This document shows positions 1 through 7,992 of a stretch of DNA of 64,000 nt, one piece after another. Source of the stretch: Chondrus crispus (taxonomy: Eukaryota > Rhodophyta > Florideophyceae > Gigartinales > Gigartinaceae); NCBI RefSeq assembly GCF_000350225.1, contig NW_005179155.1:62001-126000 (forward strand), read 5' to 3'. A model generated the notes under the pieces. The model was not told the origin of the DNA, made no database searches, and saw only the letters and a list, made by a program, of their open reading frames with translations. The position numbers and the translations under genes are program-made. Within the stretch, counting starts at the first letter, position 1. The number at the start of each line of letters is the position of its first letter.

Positions 1-35
1 TGTACTGTATGCTAGGGTTGTTGCCCTCCTATACG

Positions 36-100
36 TAGAAAGCTGTTTACAGCTTTCTAATATCTCAATCGCTTGCTCATGTGAGCAAGCGATTGAGATA
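36..100. repeat. Double perfect hairpin from inverted duplication
   Basis: Two back-to-back perfect inverted repeats are visible. Arms 36-46 and 49-59 are 11 bp with a TT loop. Arms 61-79 (TATCTCAATCGCTTGCTCA) and 82-100 are 19 bp with a 2-base loop. The equivalent place in copy B (about 26940-26973) has only one version of these words, so about 34 bases were gained in copy A as an inverted copy of flanking sequence. Confidence 0.85.
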
Positions 101-1051
101 CAGGGGGGGACGCGCAATAGTGCCGCTTTCATTATTGCCACCCTCGAATTAGTGCCGCCAAAACCGGCAGACACAGGTTCTGCCACGTGCCATGCACGAC
201 GTCGTCATCGCCCACTCATTCGCCTCGGCTCAACAATTGGTGATGGCACCTCACTCAAAGACCCTAACATGATTCCTGAAAAGATCGCCAAAGCGAAGCG
301 TAACTTTACGCGCCTTACGATTGCACAGAAAATCGAGGTTGGGCATCTGCTGCAGGTCGGGAATGCGAATACCACAGTTATGCGTCAGTTCAAAATTTCA
401 GAGCGAACCATCCGAAACATCAAACGCTCTCTTCCTTTACTCCAACAAATTGTGACCAACACCGCTACAACGCTCGGAACAAAGACTTTGCACCCTGCGA
501 TTTGGAGGAATGGATTGAGATCGAGACTAATGAGCTTGTGGCAGAAGCTTCTATTAGTGATGCTTGCGATTCAATACATTATGGTGGAGAGCTACAGAAT
601 CAGTCTGCCAGTGATGCTATGATGGATGATTGTGTGGCAGAAGGCGAGTGTGAAGTTACGGAGAGGCGGGCCGTACCGAGTGCTGTAGTGTTAGCAAGGT
701 TGTTTGGGTCTTTGGAGAGTCTGGGTGTGGGGTGCGATGTGAGCAATGCCTTATCGCACTTGAGGTCCGCAAAACGAGCTTTTCTAGAAGCTAGGCATGA
801 GAGACAGGGTCAAAGGCAACAACAGCAGACTTTAATTGTGTAAACACGGGGTCCGATAGCCTTCTTCCTTTACTCGTCGTCGTCTCTAGGTGTATATATA
901 CTCCTCTCTAATGACAGTCTGTCCTGTGCGGTCAGATACTAATAACAGAGTTCTGGCCGGGTAGTGATTCTGCTTTCTGATTGTGCCGCTCCGAATTAGT
1001 GCCGTATTATTAGTCCTTACAGAGGGCGGCACTAATGCGTAGGGTCGACTG
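101..1051 (+). mobile_element. pogo/Tigger-like MITE, copy 1
   Basis: A 951-bp element flanked by TA at 99-100 and 1052-1053. Its imperfect terminal inverted repeats begin CAGGGGGGGACGCGCAATAG on the left and CAGTCGACCCTACGCATTAG on the right strand, both running into AGTGCCGC. GAATTAGTGCCG recurs just inside each end. TA duplication and CAG ends are typical of Tc1/mariner-pogo elements. The uninterrupted repeat copy at 26914-27128 is an empty site that supports these borders. A second member of the family lies at 58253-58966. The element is non-autonomous and keeps only pieces of a transposase. Confidence 0.85.
269..843 (+). pseudogene. pogo/Tigger transposase remnant (HTH and C-terminal part)
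   Basis: From the ATG at 269 a reading frame encodes a basic helix-turn-helix region (FTRLTIAQKIEVGHLL followed by MRQFKISERTIRNIKRS). It resembles the N-terminal CENP-B/Pipsqueak-type DNA-binding domain of pogo transposases. An overlapping frame (502-843) encodes an acidic segment ending with a helix rich in Arg and Gln. The DDE catalytic core is absent, so most of the enzyme has been deleted. The acidic segment is nearly identical to that at 58530-58784, showing that the two MITEs derive from one parent by different internal deletions. The family call rests on the HTH pattern and on the TA/CAG ends. Confidence 0.6.
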
Positions 1052-1212
1052 TACTTAGTCTTTAATTTCAACCACGTCGTTCTGGGATACGGCCGACTGT
1101 CTGGCGCCGTTACGCGCGGCAGTGCACCTTGGCCCGTTTCAGAGATGTTTTTTCGAACTATTTTGCATGTCCGATTTTTTTGTCATTGTCCGACAACTCC
1201 AGCACCCCCTTT

Positions 1213-2118
1213 ATGCAACTGTCTGCGGTACTGGTTCTTGAGAATCCTGCTTCACAGACGTCCAGGACTGTGACCGCCCCTGTCGTGCAATTGATGTATC
1301 TTTCTTGTCGGGAAAGCTTCTGTTGCGAGCACCAAAACCAGCCTGGTGTGTGCTACTCGCCCATAGCTGTGCGACTGCTTTTAACATGAAATGTAAAGGT
1401 CGAACCTCTTGAAAATGTACACGGTTGTCTATCCGTGAAATATGCCAAGGTGTCTGTCAGACCGCACAGGACAGTCTGTTCCTCAGAGTACATACTTAAC
1501 GAGCGACGACGAGTATACGACGAGTCATCGGTTTCCAGTTCACACAGTGTCCTGCAATCGTAGTTACGCTTTGCGTTTCGTTTCTCAGGAACGACTGTGA
1601 CCGTGCATATTACCTCTGTACCATCGTACAGTATACTCATCGGATAGGTCATTAGGCCGTAGCGCCGAACTGCCAATGCTGCCGGGTAGTGCACGGCAAG
1701 AGGCCCCCATGACATGGAGCCTTGTTCTCTCTTTACGGTGTCCTCGTACAATGGGGACTATATAACTCATCATACTGTCATCTCGCAATTGCTCTGTCCC
1801 TCAAGACACCTCCTTTCACGATGTACATAAAATTATATCTAACGTTTGTCAGCCCGAAAATAAATGAACACACAGATGATAAGCGGCAGGCTATCAGAGA
1901 TTTTAGCAACTTTTTGTTTATTGCGGACAGCAGCGACTAGTTCTCAAGGATCAAAGTCACCAGAAGCGAAGACACTCTTCATAGCTATTCTCCAAGCGTC
2001 CGAGCTTCAGAAAGGGGGGATTCTCACTTCCAATGGGACACTTCTCAACTTAGCTTCAACCACTGCTGACGACGGACAGATAGCATAAGTAGAAGTTCAC
2101 AGCCAGAAAAGAAACTAT
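1213..2118. other. Non-coding stretch, nothing recognised
   Basis: No reading frame here shows a domain, signal peptide or repeat structure. The downstream border is the stop codon of the minus-strand gene at 2119. The region may hold that gene's 3' untranslated sequence in its right end. Confidence 0.5.
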
Positions 2119-2388
2119 TTAGTAAGAGCTGTAGTGCTTCTTGTGATAGTAGTACTTTTTCGGGTATCCATGGTGGCGCCTGCCCCGGTGCCTGCCCCGG
2201 TGTCCATGGTGGCGCTTGGGCGGGTAATACGGGTAATACGAAGAATACGAACGTCCCGCCACATCCATGTCTTCTGCAATGTCATTGTGCTCGATGAGAT
2301 CGCCTTCCATGGGAATCTCGTCCACGACGGAAGCGACTGCGCACAGAGCCAGAAGGGCCAAGAGGAAAAACGTTCCGATACGAATCAT
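2119..2388 (-). CDS. Small secreted His/Tyr/Arg-rich protein
   Basis: An 89-residue protein starts at the ATG ending at 2388. Residues 1-20 form a classical signal peptide (IGTFFLLALLALCAVASV), followed by an acidic stretch at about 22-44 and then a strongly basic low-complexity tail rich in His, Tyr, Arg, Lys and Gly (KRHHGHRGRHRGRRHHG, then KKYYYHKKHYSSY). The layout signal - acidic pro-segment - cationic tail resembles secreted antimicrobial or wall-associated His/Tyr-rich peptides, but no family is recognised. A TATA box lies about 120 bp upstream, which supports a real transcribed gene. The tail arises from short DNA repeats (GGTGCCTGCCCC). Metal binding or cross-linking by Tyr and His is inference only. 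Confidence 0.7.
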   Translation of the reverse strand: MIRIGTFFLLALLALCAVASVVDEIPMEGDLIEHNDIAEDMDVAGRSYSSYYPYYPPKRHHGHRGRHRGRRHHGYPKKYYYHKKHYSSY

Positions 2389-2506
2389 GGCAGCAAGGGC
2401 AAAATGTGAGGTATGAGCTTGCTGAAAGTCTCTTTGGTTCTTGCTTCAGTTGGAGAGAAAGCTGATGAGATGGGGCGACTGAGTTTGGTGAGGACTGGAA
2501 CTGCTA

Positions 2507-2514
2507 CTTTTATA
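2507..2514 (-). promoter_or_regulatory. TATA box of the His/Tyr-rich secreted protein gene
   Basis: On the minus strand this reads TATAAAAG in the context GCTATAAAAGTAGC, about 120 bp before the ATG. The match to a TATA element and the spacing suit a short 5' leader. Confidence 0.55.
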
Positions 2515-2522
2515 GCATTGTA

Positions 2523-3300
2523 AATCGCCAGAATCATGCAGAGTGTTCAACAGTTTCGAGTAGCAGTCACGAGTTTGATCAAGGAGCAGCAAAGCAAAAC
2601 TGCTTCAAATGTTAGCTTTGCATCCTACGAAAGCAAAATATTACCATGCACAAGACCGCTTCAACGTTTGCTTCTTGACAGTGGTGAACTCAAGATTGCA
2701 ATTAAATTAGGGGTGCCTCCTTGCGAAATCTTTTCATGATTGGTAGAGAAATGAATTGTGTTCGAGACAACTTGTCTGAACGTAAGAGACAAAATGGACT
2801 CTCCGTGATGTAAGATCTCGCAGAAGATTTGTCGCGCACAAGATTTGTCGCGCACAAGATTTGTCGCGCACATGATAGAAGGATGCATGCCATTTCTACA
2901 TGCTTCACTGTATATTTCACTATTACAATTTGCCGGTACAGCTGAACCTTCTCGTTATCTCCCCTTACTTGTCACTCTTTTCACTTAGAAGTACATGCGT
3001 TCATAAAAGCTCGCACTCTGGGATTGAAATCGTTTCTACGGTTGTCCAATATTGGAAGCTCCCCTCTCAACGAGAATGTCCACGATTCGATAGCAAAGAC
3101 ATATTCGTGTACTTTATTTGGGTCCCAGGGAAACGAACAAGCTCAAACAAGGATAAAACATTATGGATGTCAACAATAAAAAGAAGTGAATCGAGGCATA
3201 AGAGAAATATCGCGTTTAAAATGAGATTTTGAAATATGGGTGCCATTGAATGAGCTATTGAGAGTACGGCTGGTGTCGCCTCTATCATAATATACAAAAT
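2523..3300. other. Intergenic stretch with a 16-bp tandem repeat
   Basis: No gene is recognised. At 2825-2872 the unit AGATTTGTCGCGCACA is repeated three times exactly. The rest is AT-rich without convincing coding signal. It ends at the left terminus of the fold-back element. Confidence 0.5.
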
Positions 3301-3335
3301 TGTCACCAAACGCAACGCACAAGCTCCTGCATGTG

Positions 3336-3402
3336 TGGTGATATTGTGGTGATATTGTGGTGATATTGTGGTGATATTGTGGTGATGTTGTAGTGATATT
3401 GA
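3336..3402. repeat. 11-bp tandem array
   Basis: The unit TGTGGTGATAT is repeated about six times, with two altered copies at the right end. It starts within the left terminal inverted repeat of the fold-back element, so the array probably grew from the end of that repeat. Confidence 0.8.
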
Positions 3403-3450
3403 GGATCATGCCCAGTTGTCGCAATCTTCTGAAAAACTACTGCTATGGAC

Positions 3451-3508
3451 GGTGCCCTACGGCAACCTTCGATAACACCGCTGATATCGAAGGTTGCCCT
3501 AGGGCACC
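3451..3508. repeat. 24-bp near-perfect hairpin
   Basis: Arms 3451-3474 and 3485-3508 are inverted complements with one mismatch around a 10-base loop. It lies inside the left arm of the fold-back element. Confidence 0.85.
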
Positions 3509-3631
3509 TGCGATAACACTAGTTTTTCGCAATATTGGGGAACGGATAAAACGAAACAGGCTTGATACGAGGGGGTGTGCGGAGGCGATCTCGACGGAGG
3601 CATCCACGGGGGTCTGCCGAGAGACAAGTGT

Positions 3632-3723
3632 GTTGTCACACGAGGCACACTCGGGCCGATATCAGCTCGAGGCGCATGTCCAGCCCTCGAGCTGATATCG
3701 ATCCTCTTGCCCCGTGTGACAAC
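3632..3723. repeat. Long imperfect hairpin, also present in inverted copy at 5264-5320
   Basis: Arms of about 41 bases (3632-3672 and about 3683-3723) pair around a short loop. The core is CGATATCAGCTCGAGG facing its complement. A diverged copy of the same words sits at 5264-5320 in the right arm of the element. Confidence 0.75.
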
Positions 3724-4560
3724 GCATACTTGTTGGTTGGGGATGTTATTTCCCAAGAATAATATGGGATCTACCGTTCACCGGCACCTTTTTAGAATAA
3801 ACAAAGACGGCGAATCGATGCAACTCGTTAAGTTACACATGACAGGCACATGACTTCGATTGCCACAGGGCAGCGAGAAGAAAATGATATGAGAAGTGGA
3901 ATAGACGGGGTGAATGAGCCATCACAAAAGTGCTTTTGGAAGATACTTCAGCAGCGGATGAATGTAACGCAATTGCTCCATAGAGCATTACAAACATCAG
4001 AAGAGTATCGTGTGGAGGGCAATGCCAAGAAAAATGAATCATGTGGGCTGCATCAAACTGCCAGGAAAACAGTACAGTAGTGAAGCACAATTGTCGCTGC
4101 ATCCACGATGGGCAACGTCAGCAGAGGGACCAAACCAAGTCCTAGAATAGCGAAAAAGGATTGTTGCCACAACACCACGAAGCCCGTCATTGGCTGCTGA
4201 GTCCCTCGGTATCAATATTTCATGCACTATGGCATGACTCTGGTCAGTGTTCGTATCAACCGATAGTTCGTTCTGTCCTGACCCACGACGATGCTTTGTC
4301 ACCCACGTCTACCAACTGTCGTCGCGGGATTGAAGATATTATGACAGAGCTACTGTACCTCCTTTAAGGTTTGCACGCGGACGTTGTAGTATAGCTCCCT
4401 GCGACGCCGTCATGGTCACCTCCTCGGAAAGCGCATATCATACGCAAACCAATTTATCCACTCGCCTATCAAGGGGTGGGGAATGACCATAGAATATGCG
4501 CTTTCCGCCAAGAACACCAGCTTACAAGGGCCAGCTCGAGTTCGAAGTAGAAAGAACACG

Positions 4561-4657
4561 GCAACAATGCCAATGCAGGAAGGGAGCCCTGCCGCATTCC
4601 CACGCCTTGCAACAATGCCAATGCAGGAAGGGAGCCCGGCCGCATTCCCAACGTCTT
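4561..4657. repeat. 48-bp tandem duplication
   Basis: The block starting GCAACAATGCCAATGCAGGA at 4561 is repeated at 4609 with few changes. It is in the central non-coding part of the fold-back element. Confidence 0.85.
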
Positions 4658-5474
4658 CCATTGCAGCGCAGCAAAGCCCCTTCTTAATGAAAGTAACTTC
4701 GTCTCGGCTGAATGAAGGGGAAGAGACGACTATGTGGGCATTCGAAACTCGTTAGGAAACTAATGGGCGTGAACCAGATGTGCCACGAGCGCATATGCCC
4801 CAGGCGTAACATTGTTCCCGCAAGCAGCATCCCTACATTAGGCGTGGGCGCACAAGGCACGCTGGGGTGTCGAGCAGATTTTGATTTGGCTGGAGGCCAC
4901 ATCCTAATCTCAGTACCGTTACCTGGTACTATAAGGCTGCAATGGTTGAGTCTACCGTAGTGTCTACCGGAAACGGCCCGGTTTACTGTACTTTTTTCTA
5001 GACAACGCAAAGCACGATCTAACTTGTGTTTCTTCGCAAATAGAAGTCCATCCCTCCAAGAATGCTCAAGATTTTATCATAAAATACTGCAATTATGATG
5101 TCGGTGACATCACCGACTGCAAGTACACACCCAGCACCCGCTCGTCAATTCTAGCGAAAACCAACTCGTTGACGCACATAAAGGTGTTCAAAAGAAAAAG
5201 TCGACTTACAGCAACTAGTTTTCTCTAAGCTAATTTTATACCAGTACCATAAAGACATGTATGCGTGGTCACACGGGGCACACTCGGGCCGATATCAGCT
5301 CGAGGGCTGGACATGTGCCTCGAGGCGGAGCCGAGGGCGCATGGGAGGCCCGAGAGGTGACCTGTCTCTCGGCTGACCCCCGAGGAAAGCATACCCAGTA
5401 AAATCAAAACGCTACAATTTTAGAGAGTTTATATCACCACACATGCAGGAGCTTGTGCGTTGCGTCTGGCGACA

Positions 5475-6598
5475 TACTGTGAGTCGCGCCGGCACTGTCG
5501 CACTGTGCTGATATCGCAGCTTGTCCCCTGCTTGATATTGTGCCACAATTTTGTCAGCCGTGAGACAATCCGTAGAGTGCTTTCTATTCAAGTCAAAACT
5601 TCAGAAGAGTTACAAAACGAGTCAACCTCCCAAGGAAGAATAGAAACATTGGGCATCAAAGTTGAAAAGAATTAATTCGCAGAATTTTGTGGCATGTACT
5701 GTATGAAGGGTTATTTGGCTCCCGTGCATGAGTGGAACAGCTTTTCGGGCTTGCGATTTGACCTTACCGACCGGCAGGCAGGTCCCATGGCTTTGTCATA
5801 GTCACAAGGCTACGTCGTAGGCTGTTCGAATGTCTCTGAATAAAAGACAAACTACAGTGCGGAGAAAAGTAAGGTACAGTAACTTTGCAAGGCACAGTTT
5901 GTTCGTGTACTGATTGAGGTCCTCGAGAATACAGCATACCGACTGTCACAATGCTTCACCTCGGCTTGAATCTGCCACGTCTCTCTGTGTCCGAATTTGT
6001 TTGTACGGCGGGAATCGTGACAGACCAGACCGCTGCTGGTCTCCCTGCTGGTCCGATGAGCAACGCAACGATTTAGAGCGCACCACATGTGTAGAAGGCC
6101 TGGACACACACTACTGTACCAACGTGATTTCTTCTGATGGCGTTCACGGCAAATTCTGCATAAAGGGCGTGTCCCTTGATGCTGTCCAAAATTAGGCGGG
6201 CGACAGACTCCAGCAGACTTCTGCAAATTCCCTGCCTTACTTCTGACCGACTGCCTGTGGTGATCCCCCAAAATCACAACTAGACAGTTATGATGGGAGA
6301 ATTGGGGATTTCATTTTTTTGCAATTTGGAGTCATTCCTTTGGTTTGATTGCGTTCGGGTGTGCATTCTAGACTGCAGATTGCGTGTCCTTGACCAACTC
6401 TATGTACAGTACTCTGCTACCCTCACAGACCAAGATAAGGGAAGAATCCTTTTTTTTGCATCAACAACCAGAATGCACCCCCTTCCAAATTGAAGCATAG
6501 CTAGGCTTGTCGAATCGGAAACAAAAACTTGGTTACTAATTCGGTTACTGGTACAGGTCTTATCTCAGTTAGAGCCCACTCAACGCTGAATTGCGGTA
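5475..6598. other. Stretch between elements with a possible decayed transposase tail
   Basis: Apart from the weak Cys-rich frame at 5852-6277 nothing is recognised. The right border is the TA that precedes the MITE at 6599. Confidence 0.4.
5852..6277 (-). pseudogene. Possible PiggyBac-type Cys-rich tail fragment
   Basis: The minus-strand frame contains GTRPLCRICRERHQKKSRWY followed by further Cys and a Cys-x-x-x-His pair. That spacing resembles the C-terminal Cys-rich zinc domain of PiggyBac transposases (CxxC, then CxxC-like, then Cys and His). No catalytic part is seen. The true PiggyBac-like element next door has its own Cys-rich tail at 7651-7986, so this would be an older fragment of a relative. 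The match is by eye and weak. Confidence 0.3.
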
Positions 6599-7226
6599 CA
6601 GGGGGGGTCACCATATAGTGCCTACTTTAGTAGTGTCTCTCTCTAAATACTGAAGTGCTATACCTCCGCTCTTGTCACGTGTTCTCAAAACATATCCCCG
6701 TGCCCACGTGTAAGATGCACCCGTGCTAAACCGTGGCACGCTTCGGCGACGTCCAACTCTACAGTAGTTTCAGACGTCGTTCCGAATTTCATGCGTTCAT
6801 GACGTTCAGTGGTTCCGACGTTCAGTGGTTCCGACGTTCAGTGGTTCCGAGTCGGAACCTGAAATGTCGGAACTTCCGACACGCAACACTGTCGCCCGAT
6901 ACCTACTGCTGTAAGCTCACGGAACTGTTTTTGGAGCTAGAGAAATTGGCGTAAAGCCTATTTATGATTTATGAGTGCAATGTACAGGGAGCAGGTTCTA
7001 TGTTACGGCGCACGAAGAAAGTATTTCCCTGTGCACGGGCTCAGGGAAGCAGATCACGAGAGAGGTAAGCAGTGCTGGCCGATTATCTATGACTAAAGCG
7101 TATCTAGGCAAGCATTAGAGGGGTGCATATTTTCTCTGTTTCACTCTCCGCTAGTAGTTGCCACTACTGAATAGTGCCACCTTCTGGGATGTAGCAAGGG
7201 GTGGCACTATTGCGTGTATCCCACTG
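6599..7226. mobile_element. pogo-type MITE of a second subfamily
   Basis: A 628-bp element flanked by TA at 6597-6598 and 7227-7228. The left end is CAGGGGGGGTCACCATATAG and the right end on the other strand is CAGTGGGATACACGCAATAG, both followed by TGCC. The ends are clearly related to those of the MITEs at 101-1051 and 58253-58966, but the interior is unrelated. There is no transposase frame. The element holds a three-unit 16-bp tandem repeat at 6802-6849. Confidence 0.75.
6802..6849. repeat. 16-bp tandem repeat, three units
   Basis: ACGTTCAGTGGTTCCG is present three times without change. The last unit runs into a short palindrome (GGTTCCGAGTCGGAACC). Confidence 0.85.
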
Positions 7227-7650
7227 TACCAAATACGGACACGGAGAAAGTCGCTTCAACTGCTAAGTGGGAAATCACAGTTGGACGTTCATAGACTGCG
7301 GGATTTATTGCAGTCACAATTGCGTTGTCTTAATATCCCTAATGCCGGATTTTAGTGATCACTATAGTGATCACAGCTTTTGAAAAGACAGTACTTCGGC
7401 GCATGAAATGCTTTCTGAGATCTGAGAAAACAACCGTGTTCCTGACGCTGTGTGTGACCACTCTGCAAAGTTTCACTTGCAAGGCCGCAAAATTGACTCC
7501 ATGACATTCGGGCAAAGTTGGGTCGTCAGACCCTTTTCCGGGGGCGTGAAAAAGGCCTATCGATCACTATAGTGATCATTTGGCCTCTTGTTTTTACTCC
7601 TACGACACGACTTGTTAAGTTCCCAAACTACCGTGAAGAAGTATTACATT

Positions 7651-7986
7651 TTAACTGAAACGACGTCGACGGGTCGGGCGCTCATTACTGCTACCTCCCC
7701 ACTCTGATCTGAGTCTCGTATATCCCTCAGATGGGGTACTTGGCTCTGCAGTCGCTGTTTGGCTCACAGGGTCGCCATTCCCACTCTGTTCATCCACTGC
7801 AATGGTTAACGTCGGGGTTTGACGAAGTTTTAACTCCTTTGCAGTGTGCCAGATACTCCAACAACTCTTCTGCAATCCTGCATACGTCCTGGTACACAAA
7901 GGCGCGGCACAAAGATTGCAAGTGTAAGTTGTTCGGTGACCCCTCCACGGTCCCCCATTCTGCCCACACATCGCACAATACAACAC
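7651..7986 (-). pseudogene. PiggyBac-like transposase, C-terminal Cys-rich domain
   Basis: The frame encodes CAMCGQNGGPWRGHRTTYTC, then NLCAAPLC, then a Cys-Trp and Trp-His pair: a CxxC...CxxC...C...CxxxxH arrangement typical of the zinc-binding tail that lets PiggyBac transposases bind their ends. It directly follows the main frame ending at 7993 in the minus direction but is in another frame, so a small indel (or short intron) separates it. After the Cys-rich part the sequence is Ser/Thr-rich and ends in a basic RPTRRRRFS, which could act as a nuclear signal. Confidence 0.65.
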
Positions 7987-7992
7987 TCGAAC

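Larger units (their letters stand above)
1..1212. repeat. Dispersed repeat, copy A, split by a pogo-like MITE
   Basis: The stretches 1-100 and 1052-1212 together match 26914-27128, so both are copies of one dispersed repeat. Copy A is interrupted by the MITE at 101-1051, while copy B is uninterrupted at the same place. Shared landmarks are TATGCTAGGGTTGTT near the start and the motif GTTACGCGCGGCAGTGCA further on. The repeat family is not recognised and no coding potential is seen. Copy A also contains an extra inverted duplication (36-100) that copy B lacks. Confidence 0.8.
3301..5474. mobile_element. Fold-back DNA element with 44-bp terminal inverted repeats
   Basis: The first 44 bases (3301-3344, beginning TGTCACCAAACGCAACGCAC) are an inverted copy of the last 44 (5431-5474) with only two mismatches. 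Further inside, the block at about 3570-3740 is again inverted relative to about 5255-5400, sharing GGGCCGATATCAGCTCGAGG. The left arm also contains an 11-bp tandem array and a 24-bp hairpin. This nested inverted structure is what fold-back or composite MITE elements show. No transposase frame is present, and no clean target duplication is visible, so the mobilising family is unknown. Confidence 0.7.

Noticed and set aside
1353-1788. Two overlapping minus-strand frames of 67-132 codons
   Set aside because: No domain or signal peptide, the composition shifts along the frame, and the stretch lies beside repeat sequence; most likely chance frames.
3336-3402. Reading the 11-bp array as a CRISPR array
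   Set aside because: There are no spacers between units; it is a direct tandem repeat in a eukaryotic fold-back element.
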